Below, one piece after another: positions 50,987 through 62,667 of a DNA stretch of 64,000 nucleotides; positions within the stretch are counted from its first letter, which is position 1; the number at the start of each line of letters is the position of its first letter. The notes beneath the pieces were generated by a model. The model was not told the DNA's origin. It saw nothing but the letters and a program-made list of their open reading frames with translations, and searched no databases. The position numbers and the translations under genes were made by a program. The stretch spans positions 519,396 to 583,395 of the forward strand of contig SSBO01000003.1 in NCBI GenBank assembly GCA_005281725.1. The letters run 5' to 3'. This stretch comes from Wuchereria bancrofti. Lineage: Eukaryota; Nematoda; Chromadorea; Rhabditida; Onchocercidae.

Positions 50987-52982
50987 ATGTCCTTTCTATA
51001 TGATATGATAAGATTGATAACTTCAACAAGTAAAGAAATAGTAGGCAATGAGAGAAACAATTCGTTTTGGATGAACTCGATGGTTCTTCATTTCACCAAG
51101 CACGAATTTATTTTGGTCAATTTCTGGAAGACTGGAACAGTTCTTGGTTGGTTATTTATTATGCTAGATTTATACTATAAATCATCTTTTTTTTTTTATC
51201 TCACCCTTTTCTCTTTCATTATATGATTATTTCTTATATGTCTTTCTGTTGGTGGAATATGGATCGATAGCCTGAAATGAAGAGTAGCCTGAAATGAAGA
51301 ATAGCCTGAAATAAAAGATAGGTTACAACTATTTGTGTGTGTGTGTGAACAGAGATTAGTAAAGTTCGGGTATCTTGGGCTTGGGCAAATGCATTGAAGA
51401 AAAATAGGCAAAATTTCGGTTTTATTTACACATCAGTGAGTTACAAAGAATGTATTACTTTGTTATTTTGTTTATATCATGTGCACTAGATCAGTTGGAC
51501 TGATAATAAAGAGTACTCGCAAAGATCGATTAGATTGTTTAGCTATCAAAGGAAGCAGTACAGGTGATAAGCAGTAGTTTCATTGTTTGGAGAAGATGAG
51601 TAATCTTCATCTTCACTAGACATCAAGGCTTGAAGAGTGACATGTCACCTGTTGTCAAGGGCAAAATTTTCAGTTTTATCATCCTTCTTACTGTGTAGTA
51701 TCGGAATGCTATTTTTGTGTTGGGAAAAAACTTAGCAGCAGTTAAGCGGATGCATTTTACCATTGTTTATGAAGAAGATTTATGGCTCAAAATTTTCCAT
51801 CAGTGAGTGCAGGAAGAATTTGGATAACTTTGGACTTGGATAAAGATGAATGAATGGGGTGGAATGAACCATTAGTAAGTCTTCTGTGGTAAGTTCATTA
51901 GTGGCTATTGTAACTTTTTCCATAGATAAGTTAACTCTTTACTTCTGTCAACCCTACTTTTTCATACTTTTTAATTTCAGGATTGTCGGTGTCTGTGCTT
52001 ATTGTTTTCTTGTTAAGCGTCTTATATGAAGCAGTTAAAGGTATCTTTGCTTTATTACTTTTCAGATTAAATTTGTGTAAATAATGTTAAATATTTGATA
52101 ATTGAGTTAATTAAATGAATCAGATTTTATTTTATCAAGTAATAGATAATTCTTTTGTCATGTTTTCGATATTAACGATGAAAATTCCATGCTTTTGGTT
52201 TCACGTGTCTCACTAGAACATTATTTCAGTACAGCGCTTTACGAATTAGCTAAACGGAAGAAATATTCATACATAGAATTATCTGTGCTTGATAAAACTA
52301 CTTGTGCAATAGATTTAGTATTTCTGTTTGCAGCTCTTCGTTTATATTTTGCTCGAAATCGTGCCGTTGAACTACAGAATCAACGTATTCAATCAAACAT
52401 TGTCATTCGAGAGTCATCGGAACACGTTGACAGTGTGAGCACCGAAATGAACTCATACTCGTCCATTCTCAGATTTAGTGGGTAGGTTTACAGATTTCAG
52501 TTGCAATGAAAAAGGCTTATCATCGAAGACTGATAAGGACGTAATGTTTGAATAATATTTGGAATTGTATGCAACGAAATTAACGAGTTTTTTGTTTTTA
52601 TTTATTTCTACTCATTTTTAGTGAAGTAAAGAGTTTCGTATTTAGTTAATTTTATGCTAAAGTCATGCAAAACAAAAGAAGGCTTTTCAGTCTTCTTTTT
52701 TTTTTTTGAAGTTTTCTTGCGTGTTTTAGTAATATTGCTGCAACACCTATTTTATTAAGCATGATTTGCAGATTTCGGGCATTGAAACAGCTATTCACAT
52801 TTTACCGAATAGTGCAATCATCGTTATACTTTGCTCAAATACTTCTGGCTTATACCTTAATGCTTATCGCAATGACTTTTAATGTTTGGATAATACTTGG
52901 GATTGTATTCGGCGAAGCGACTGGTTATTTTCTTTTTTCCGAAGAACCGACTTCTAATGAAAACATTGAAACAAGTTGTTGA
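50987..52982 (+). CDS. Ctr-family copper transporter
   Basis: Exons: 50987-51146, 51981-52040, 52334-52481 and 52772-52982; phases 1, 1 and 2 agree; 192 residues, as usual for the family. Three membrane segments: GLSVSVLIVFLLSVLYE (55-71), YFAQILLAYTLMLIAMTF (142-159) and WIILGIVFGEATGYFLF (162-178). The second holds the copper-conducting M-x3-M (M153, M157) and the third the helix-packing G-x3-G (G170, G174); both are diagnostic of Ctr channels, which form trimers that import Cu(I). The HFTKHEFILVNFWKTGTV segment before helix 1 matches the family. The N-terminus has few Met and no Met-rich cluster, so high-affinity capture may be weak. Exon 3 could start earlier (52217) in the same frame. 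A first exon further upstream is possible. The C-terminus ends in Cys. Confidence 0.88.
51268..51318 (+). repeat. 17-18-bp tandem repeat, three copies, in an intron
   Basis: AGCCTGAAATGAAGA-type unit repeated three times within the first intron of the copper transporter, followed by a short (GT)n near 51336. Confidence 0.7.
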
Positions 52983-53697
52983 TATTAACGAGTTTTTTCC
53001 CTTCTTTATTTTCATCACTTTTAGTGAAGCAAAAGACCTTGTTGTGATTATTATGCCAGAATCTTCCAATTAACAGATACTGTTCATTTCAAAATCGAAG
53101 TGTTATTTTCAATAGCAATTTCAAAAAATCATTTTTTACCAATGTCTTTAAATGGCGCTTTCAATCCAGTAAGCTTTCTCTACTGTTTTTTTTTGAAATT
53201 TGCTGTACATTCAATTTCGACTTTGTTTTTTTTTTGCTATCATCAAATTTGATTACACTTTGTTTATTGTACACTGTGCAGATTATTCGATTGATTATTT
53301 TACAAGATTTTATTGATCATTTAACATGTGCTAATAAAAAATTCACAGTTTTTTTTACTCAGTAAAATTTACAATTTTCAGAATTTTGAAATGTTAAGAC
53401 CTAAACAGTATGAGAAAATAAGTGAAATAGCTTGTTGAGAACTGGCTCATCCCCCTTATTTTAGTGAAAATGTTTTAACCAAATTCAACATTTTCCTTGA
53501 TAGTCTTTTTTTTTTTTTCTCATATTCCTTATTTTCCCTAGTTATTGGAGACATTTAGATTTGGGAACATATTTGTCTTACAGCTGAGAAAAGCTGCAGG
53601 AAGACACCCATGAAAAGCTGCAGAAAATAAGTTTTTTTTTTTTATGGTCGTATTCCAATGGGAAATGAGAAAAAAAGAATTCCAAGAAATTTCGATT
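52983..53697. other. Convergent intergenic region
   Basis: Lies between the 3' ends of the copper transporter (+) and the acid phosphatase (-). T-rich, with several poly-T runs. No gene seen. Confidence 0.5.
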
Positions 53698-56600
53698 TCA
53701 AGATATGAAGACTTGTGAAAGTAATAAAGTCAAGGCAGCAAGACCAAGTGTTACTGTTGAAGTTGCTTTTGTTTCATATTCATCTGGATTGAAAGATGTT
53801 TTCTTGGATTTTGTATCCTGACATAACTGCAATGGAATTCTTAGTATAGTAAGTTTGTAAATGAAATCAATTTAAAATTTCTTCCGTCTACTCAGAAAAT
53901 GTTCCCTCACATACTCTAAACTATCATACGATGAAACTTTTCTTTTTTGGAAAATCATACTTCATCTTCATTTCCTGGATAATAAACAATTCCATTTGTG
54001 CGAAATTTCTCGTAATCGCAGAAACCATTCGAGTCCATATGTTCTGAGCAATCTAAATGCAAAATTAAAGCTAAACTGATAGATGCATTTAATGGACAAT
54101 TAATTTACAATGAATTCAACTGGGATTTCGCAGTTACTTAAAAAGGACTATAATGCTGGTATTTATAAGCCATTACTTCATGAATTAATTCCATTAAGAA
54201 AAAAAAGACATTAATACAGTGAGGTATTTCATAAAATTTATAAAATAAATAGTGAACAGATACTAACGGTCAAGTAAATCAGTAACGTCTTCTAACTGAT
54301 CCTGAGTGAAATCGCGGTGATAATAGACCTGAAATTTTGGGTTAATTGCATTTTTAATTTACACTTACCTCAAAATGATCGCTAACTTTATTGAATGCAC
54401 TCAAATATGTTGTCACAAGTTATTCACTTACTCTCAATCTTAAAACAGATCATTCTTAAGAACAAACTATCGATCAGGTAATTTTCCTAAAATTTTGTTT
54501 CATAAAAAACTTCTACAGATTTTATTTCAAATGCTAAACAATAATGGAAATAAATACTTTCAATCCTGGTCCATTTGTTGTATTCCAAAGTTCAAAGAAC
54601 ATAGCAGCTGAGTATTGTGGATATCCACCATTAGTCAAGATTTTATGTTTAGCATCCAAAGTACACATTAATGCTGCTAATGTTGTATCATGCTATGAAA
54701 ATAATATTTGAGGTAAATTATCATAATCTAACGTTGACTTTCCGTCAATTTTCAATTGTTTCAAATTGCAAAATTTCAGAAAATTTTATTTTTTTTCCGG
54801 AAAATTTTCAATTGTTGTACCATAGAAGATTTCATTTATGGATTATTTTAACAGTTTTTCAAATGCATATTAAGGAAATAGCTTAGAGATTATTTATGCA
54901 GTAGTAAACAAATTATTGATTAGGTCATGATTTTGATTCAGAAATGTGATGATTCAGTGAACGATCTTATTCTTAATTGAAAATATAAACCAATCTTTGA
55001 TACTTATATAAGAATACAGAAAAAAAAGAAATTATTTTCATCTTTTTTCTTGACTTCTTTCCTCTTCTCAACTAGTGCCAATGTTTTTTAGGTTTATATT
55101 ATTGATTCTCAATTACATCATTAATTTTCTTTTACATATACTTTCTTAAGATTGATCGTGTTATTTTAAAACGGTCATTTCTATGAAATGATGTAGAAAT
55201 ATTTCGGAAAACATTTCGCACTTGCATATAGCCCGGAAATTTCAACAAAAAAAAATTCTAAGATAACTTACTAATCAGATTATTTGATCTATTTTTTAGT
55301 CAGATGTTTGACGTCATAGAGATAAGTTTATTTTAGACAACTAACAGTTGAAGTTTAGTGGCACAAAATACTAGTCAATTCGAATTTGTCACAATTGCAT
55401 TTAGTAATATGTGATTTGCTTGGCTGAGATATTTTTGTTCTCAAAGGTGAAAGTTTTTTTTTTTGGTTCGTACATTTTTTAAATTTTAGTGTGCTATTAA
55501 AATTGACAATATGATTTTTTCACTTACCGCTGAATACGCATAATACTTAAGATCCTTCATCCATGTGCAATTAGGACTTTCAAGATTTTCGAATTTCAAA
55601 CAATGTAGCTGCAATTCACAATAAAAATGAAATATTTAAAAATGAAACACAAATTATATATGCTTAAATAGTTAAGTCAAATTCAACATTAACTTAATAT
55701 CTATACTTAAACTATTTAAAAAATAAAAATTCAGTTGCGCATTATTTTAACCTTTAAGTCGAAATGATCCAACATTGACCAAAGGATACTACCACCTCGA
55801 ATTTTTCCAATTTCATATTTGAAATCAACTCCCTCGAATGGTTGTAAATCTATAATTTATTATTTTAATTGTCTCTTGCAGTGAAAATTTTCTAAATAGT
55901 CATTAAATTTGTGTGACATTTCTTACCTAAACCATTTTCATAATTTTGAATTTCATTGTTTAGCTGTTCCAATTGATCGTATAGAAGACTGTTAACAGGT
56001 ATGGTAAATGCATGAATTTTCTGAAAATTTGTTTCTTTCTAGTGCAAATGATTAACATTCAAATCCATTTATGAAAATGTAAAAAAATTATTAAAAAATT
56101 TTAACAGAAAGAAGTATGTAATGTAAACAAAGTACTAGCAAAAAAATAAAGTTTAATAAAGATGTCTGAAATTACTGATGAAAATTAGTTATAGATAGAA
56201 TAAAGCTAAATTATAATATTTTTACAAGTAAAAGGAATCTTCTGCAAACATCAAATATTTTTGATTAGGAATTTTGCAAACCCTTTTAAATTTTCACTAT
56301 TTTAATTTATACAATCTCAGAAGTAAGCAATAAGCTTTTATTTGGATTCTGATTCAGAAGCTGTTCATCGATGATTAATCATGATAATTGTCAACATGAT
56401 TAGCCTTGGTGACAAATATTGACACAAACAGCAAAATAATTTGCCATATGTGTTTTCTCGATTACTTTAAATAGTTATTTCAAAGTTTTCTTAATGAGTA
56501 AAATGAAAATTTAAGAAATGAACTTCACACACAAACCTCACAATAAAATGTGTCTACACAAAACCATACATCAGTAAGTGGTATTGATTGTTCACATATT

Positions 56601-58687
56601 GTCTCCAATTCTTTTAAGACTTCCTGAAAGTTTCAAAATCATTCTAATTCTCATACATAATTTATATTCGTATCAGTTTCAAATTATTCTAAAAAAAAAT
56701 TACAAAAATTATATTTGATAAAAAAAAAAATACATTTTATAGCTTCCTTAATAGTTATTACTTTTCATATGTTTATACCATGTAATTTTTTGTTAAATTT
56801 TTCCATTCAGGTGTTCGTTGCAATATTTTTGAGAGCCATTCTTGTCGTGCACAATTTGCATCAGGATTTCCTATCTGAAATTTTTATTAATATCTTTGTT
56901 TTTTTTTTTTTTTGTTTGTTATTTGCTTACCGAAATTTGAAAATTAAAAAAATTCATCACATAAAATTTAGAAAAACAAAGTTTTTTATCGAGGAATTTT
57001 TTCAATGATTGTTAACTTCATCGATTGCATATAAAATAAGATGATAAGAAATGTATGCTAACATAATCAGTTTCATCAGCAACCGTATGTATTGGGACAG
57101 CGACAAAACCGCGTGGCCACTCTGTCGAGTTCGGGAAATCGATACCAATGCGCTCATTCTGAGATGGATTATTGTAAAATCCAATAAAATTTGCTATAGC
57201 ACTCATTAAAGTTCTGTTCACGTCCGTTGAGCGTACATATATCTAAAAGTAAAACATATGATTTTGCTTTTTCAATCAAAATTTGCTCATCTTTCTTCAG
57301 TCTCTTCCAGGAATTGACAAATTTAAAATGACTGTATTTGATTTGAGTACTCATTAATTAACTCATTCTTTTTAAAAATTACTTAGAGTATGTATTGAAG
57401 TAATGCTTTATGCTCATCTAAAAATGGCTAAACTTCATATTTCCGCTTTTGTTGTTGTTGTTGTTATTCATTTCTTGTCTTCATCATTTCTTTACAAAAC
57501 AAAGTTGATTACAAAAAAAAAGAAAAAACAAAAATATTTGCATGATACATAGATTCTTTTTTTTTTATAAAAGTCCAATCTAAAAAATTTGATTGAAATT
57601 ATCAACAATGCGTGAAATTTCAAAGCAATATAATAATATACCTGTTGTGCATCGTAATATGGACTGAGGAAATTAAGTGAGTCAACATAACGATTGTAAA
57701 TAATTTTTCCTAATTTAACTTGCTGTGCCATTCCCTCCTATAAAATTAAATTAACATCAACAAAATTGCCAACTACTTCATTGCAATAATTTTAATTTCA
57801 TATGATCAATTTCATTTCTTTACCTCATTTTATCTATCATTTTTCTTCTCTCTAATTTACTTTAATCAAATCCTCTCACAATTACTATTAATTTCCATAA
57901 AACGAACATTTGAAATTGCATTTCAGAATTTCATTTTTCTTCTCTTTCACTCTTTCAATATATTATATAGTTGATGAAAACAAAGAAAATATAATTTAAA
58001 AAAAATGTTAAAATAGTACCAATTATTTATGCCTTAATAAATATGACTCACCGCTGTAAGTTGTCCTTTTCCATGAGGCCAATGTTGTGTCTTTATCGGA
58101 TAACCTTTGCATGATTGTATAGGTGAACGATCACCATGCCTCCAGATCTTAATGTTTTAGAGAAATTATGAGAGTAAAATGATGAATAAACAATTTTGAT
58201 AAAAATGATTTGCTAAGATTTCGAAATGTTAAAATAGAAACAATGTGTTGACAGAAATCTATTGACCACTTTATTCTTAACAAAATCATCACAATATCAT
58301 CAAATATTTTAATATCAGTTAATGTTGAGTGATATATATATATGTATATAAAATATACATATATATATCATCGTTTATCCATGCAAAAACATTTTATGAT
58401 TCATTTTTACCTAAGCCAATTTTCTAAAATTATTTTTTACTTTTTATTTTTTTGATTGTGAAATGATTTGCAGCATAAAAGAATGTTTTCTTGAATAACT
58501 AACATTTCTAATGTTTATGTATTTTTCAAGAATGCAACCTAGTTCTCTGTTTGCAGTATTTCAAAATTGTTGCAAAATTAAAAATTGAAACTCATTTTTA
58601 AGATATTACCGCCTGAAGAAGTAAAAGCTCATCGCCTGCTACCAATAATAGAAATGCAATAACAATTAACAACTGAATATTGTGCAT
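53698..58687 (-). CDS. Histidine acid phosphatase (PHO-like), secreted or membrane-anchored
   Basis: Thirteen exons (minus): 58687-58610, 58147-58052, 57737-57642, 57242-57063, 56874-56779, 56623-56537, 56020-55927, 55849-55752, 55608-55528, 54692-54558, 54328-54268, 54052-53961 and 53826-53698. Every phase agrees; 440 residues. A hydrophobic signal peptide (about 1-18) leads into the catalytic RHGDRSP (29-35), whose His is phosphorylated during catalysis. The second signature, HD-TT (303-306), supplies the acid/base Asp. YVRSTDVNRT (92-101) and KIRGG (258-262) are further family marks. Hydrolyses phosphomonoesters at acid pH, typically in gut lumen or lysosome. The last 19 residues (422-440) are hydrophobic, pointing to a membrane or GPI-type anchor. 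The acceptor of exon 2 (CATTAAG) is weak but the protein match requires it. The ATG follows CTTTTAG by 6 nt, suitable for trans-splicing. Confidence 0.93.
57448..57463. repeat. (GTT)n microsatellite
   Basis: About five perfect GTT units inside an intron of the acid phosphatase gene. Confidence 0.85.
58330..58370. repeat. TA-rich near-palindrome
   Basis: TGATATATATATATGTATAT and its near-complement ATATACATATATATATCA flank a 3-nt AAA, in the first intron of the acid phosphatase gene. It could extrude as a hairpin; possibly only an imperfect (TA)n. Confidence 0.7.
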
Positions 58688-60987
58688 TGTAATCTAAAAG
58701 TGATATAATTGTTGTCGAATTATAATGCAAATCTTAAACGTATTTTATATAATGAATGCTTCTCAAGAAAATATTTTTAAAAGCAACCAATTATTAGCAA
58801 TATGCATCTTCCAGAATAGAATGAAATATTAAAAAGATTAATAATTTTTAGAAATTTAAAAAAAAAAAATTAATTGATGACTTATTTTTTTTTTTTTAAA
58901 TATAGATTTGAACAGAATTAAACAAGTTATAATGATTATGCAACCAATTTAAATAATTTTACTGAATGATATTTGATATTGGTATTAGTTTCGATATCAC
59001 TAGAGAATAATATTCCGGATATCCCATATGAAATATACAAATAATATCAACATCTAAAGAAAAGTTAGTTATCATTGAGCGTTATCAGCAGAAATGATAC
59101 TAGTTTTTTTCGTTTTTTTTTTTTTTTAAAGTTAAAAAAATGCCGCTGTAATTTTAAATGTGTTCAAAGGAGCATGAAGAAATTGTATTATTCTAGTTTA
59201 ACTCTAAAATATATTAACATTAAATACGCTAAGAAATGCAAGTACGTTAATAAATATGTTTGAAAAAAAAAAAAAAAAAAACCAGTCGTAACAATTACTC
59301 GGCTATTTCCTATCGTTGCACTTTTTATTGGCGGTGAATAAAAGTCAATATATATTTATTATAGATTTATATAAAAATTCCAAAAAAAAAAAAAAAATCC
59401 CGAGAATAGACGTGAAAGGTAATAGTATATTTATTGCATTATTTTTTTGCTGTGTTTTTTGTTTTTTTTTTTTTTGCAGAAATTATATTTTGTCGTTAAG
59501 TTTGTTGAATGTGAAAAAAAAAAAAATGAAAAGATTCATTTATTTTCTTTCATAGCAGAGCAAAATAAGGATTATATATTCAAATTATCAGGATTATTCA
59601 ATTCGAGTATAAAAACATTCGAATTTTCTTAGTGTAGATATAGTAGCTTCAAAATATTTCAATTGAAAATTTCAATAATTTCTGTTCATGAAATGGACAA
59701 TGTTAAGTTCAAAGAATTCCGACAGATTAAATTTTCCGCAACATTGCATTGCTTTTTGCAGCTAATGAGATAACAGTAAGAATGTGTAATCAGCACATTT
59801 GATCGACAATTTGTTTAAACAAGCTTGTACAAAGCAAATAACTAAACATGTTCACTGATATGATAAAAATGTACTTTTGATTAAACCTGATTGATTGATT
59901 GATTGAATCATATAGCATTTTTCGAAACAGGTTCTTCTTACAAATGAATGTTCCATCAATTTATTTTATTAACAGTACTAAAGTCCTAGGAAATGATTTT
60001 GAAATGAAATATTGCAACGGTAGAGAAAACTTTGATGATATAAAGAATAAAATTTTTGCACACATTGCTAGATGAATTGAATGTTAAGTTAATCATAATC
60101 TTTAAAATGATATGAAAATAACGCATATTTATTATATTCCATTTAAACTTTCAACTTAATCTTTTTGTATTATTTGCACGCAAGTCGATTATTTCATTCT
60201 TTTTACCAATATTTTACCGCTTATCATTGATAACAGAACAATGTAAATAAAAAAACATCAAATTGAATAATATACAGTAGTTATGTGAGCTAATGCACTT
60301 TTCAACATACTATTGATAAAATGTAATCATAATCACTATCATGATTATTGCTGATATCTCAATTAAAACAGTGGTTGAACAATTTATGCATTATCTTCAT
60401 GACAAAAATCTATCATGAAAAATACTGCTTACTTTGCAAAGTTTTAAAGATACTTTAAAAGATTAAATGAAAATATTGCTGTCAATAAAATTACTCTCAG
60501 AGGGCTCATTGCAATAATATCAGTAGGTAAAATGTAACAAAATAGATAAATCATTTTATGCATCTATTATGTGTAATAACCATTTTTAATAAAACGGTTG
60601 TATTAAATATGCAATATGCAAAAATGCTTTAGTTTCCTTTAGAGGGCAAAATTTCTTCCCTTTTTTTAATACCCATCCGACTATTTCAGCTGAAACATAC
60701 AAAAGATGCATTATGCTAAATGCTCATCGAGTTTGAATAAGACCCCTTTTATTGCATCATGCTTCAATTTCTTTAAATTACTGAAAGTTGATAATAAATA
60801 ATCAATGAAAATGGATGAAATATTTATTTACAAGATATATCGGAATTATTTCGCAATTAAGCAGTGTATAATCGTTTTCAGACACCGAAATCATTACTGA
60901 TGTATGATGAAAAATTTCTGACATAGTTAAAAATTGATAAATCATACTGCTAGAACATCTGTCAAATTGAATGAAATGAAAATCAAA
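58688..60987. other. Intergenic, no gene seen
   Basis: Poly-A and poly-T runs (58860-58870, 59107-59127, 59263-59280, 59382-59397, 59461-59475). Short open frames here are low complexity. The promoter of the acid phosphatase should lie near 58690-59000. Confidence 0.5.
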
Positions 60988-62454
60988 CTAGCAATATATC
61001 AAATTTGCAAAAGAACCAAGAATGTTGGTAAAAATATCAGAGAAAACTTGCACCACAATAACACCAGCAAGAAGCATCTGGAAGTAACATAATTTGTCCC
61101 TGATAACTTCCTCAACTTGAGACTTAATACACTGCTTGTTTGAAGTAATCTCGGTATTCCTGGTTTGAAAGTCTATTTCCAATTAGAATTGATTGCTATT
61201 ATTTCGTAATGAAGTGGGGAAAAAGGGAACACGCTTGAAAATAATATACAAAATCATGATTAATGTGAATTATTTCGAGTACTGTATTTGTAATCGGAGA
61301 AAGAAAAGTAATGCGTTACAAGAGGGCACGAAAGAGATAAAAATTCAAACAGACAAAGAAGTGAAAATATTTATTACAAATAATCACAAACATCTATAGG
61401 GACAGTATGAATGATGTAGAAAAAGTAAAGTTAAAGCAAATTTTCGACACTGCTTAAATAATTCAGATAAACCATAAACAAATGAAATCTACAATGGTCC
61501 CAAATTCGTCGTATAATATTTTATGTAATGCTAACAAATAGCAAAGAAGGAAAAATGCTCAAAATTATGACTGATATGAATTTTTTTGAGTATTGTATTT
61601 GCAACTGAAAAAGGGAAGATAATGAGTAAGAAATTGCGATGTACAAATAAACAAAGAAAACTGAAAAAAAAAGAAATCACAGATAACCTTGAATATCGCG
61701 AAAACGAAATTACGCAAAATAAACAATTATGTGTTACAACTGAACAATTTTCATATACCAGTGGTTTGGTTGACCGAAAGGTGCAATCTAGTTGGTGACA
61801 GGGTAGTAAAAGAGCCGGTTAAAATCATCAGTAATATTATGCACTCTAAATAACAAAACAATTTTCATTCTTACTCATTACTACATTTCATCATCTAAAC
61901 GATTTATTAAAATAATCAAACTTCGACAATAAAATATATTTTCAAAAGGTATTTTATGAATTCCATTGATTCGCATTAATACCAACTGAACTCCAAGTCC
62001 TTTTTTTTCTATTTGAATTTGAAATTTGATAAATGAAGCAACAGAAATATGCTAAAACTGACACAGGAATCTACTGAAAAAATCACATTCTTAAAAGCGT
62101 TAATCTCAAAATATGCATTCAGTTGTGATACTACTCTTCACAATAATCTAGTAATTTTCTTCTAAAGATCAGAAAAATTTGCCATATGCCTGATACATTC
62201 CCAAAACTTTAATAGCAGAAGCCTCTTTAGTGAAGACACTGGAAAGGAAAGAGATTCTAAATAATTTGTATCTTTCAATTTTCATATTATAAGTGCAAGA
62301 CTTTCCACTTAATAAATAATTCACAGAACGATGAGAGAATTTCATGAAGCAGTTATCTGAAATGCCCTTGCAATTACACTACCAAAAATTTTTCAAAACT
62401 CTCGAATTCTTAAACTTCACCTTACCTTTCAATCACTTTACAACAATACCATAA
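60988..62454 (-). CDS. Tetraspanin-like protein, 3' exons only
   Basis: Three exons agree in phase: 62454-62426 (29 nt), 62238-62197 (42 nt) and 61159-60988, ending in TAG. The encoded piece runs WYCCKVIES, then QCIKSQVEEVIRDKL and a hydrophobic helix MLLAGVIVVQVFSDIF. The Cys pair followed later by a single Cys just before an amphipathic stretch and a final helix is the layout of the tetraspanin large extracellular loop and fourth membrane segment. The usual CCG reads CCK here. The first three membrane segments were not found between 62455 and 62667, so the gene is either incomplete, uses unrecognised short exons, or is a relic. It lies downstream of the TPRKB gene on the same strand. Confidence 0.45.
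61225..61640 (+). repeat. Imperfect direct duplication, about 311 bp apart
   Basis: ATTTCGAGTACTGTATTTG near 61273 and TTTTTGAGTATTGTATTTG near 61584 sit in similar 60-70-bp surroundings (AAAAT(C/T)ATGA... before, GAAAGTAATG or GAAGATAATG after). It lies inside the long last intron of the tetraspanin-like gene. Confidence 0.5.
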
Positions 62455-62667
62455 CTGAAATGTAAGAAACACACACTAGACAATAGCTAACAGTACTAGT
62501 AAAGGCGCTAACATTTGGTAATGAAAAGAAAATTAAAAAGTTTTTACCAAAAGCAATATATATTTGAAAGAAAAACAACAACTTGATTCACAACGATGTG
62601 CCAGTTGTGTTTTTGAAATATTGAAGAAGTGTACAATGAGCACACAATGAGCAGGAAATAATGCATT

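Noticed and set aside
52189..52333. Upstream extension of copper-transporter exon 3
   Set aside because: An in-frame acceptor exists at 52216, but the TTTGCAG at 52333 is stronger and gives the family spacing after the first helix.
61193..61798. Two lysine-rich plus-strand open frames
   Set aside because: They are the two copies of an imperfect duplication inside a presumed intron; one copy carries a stop where the other is open.
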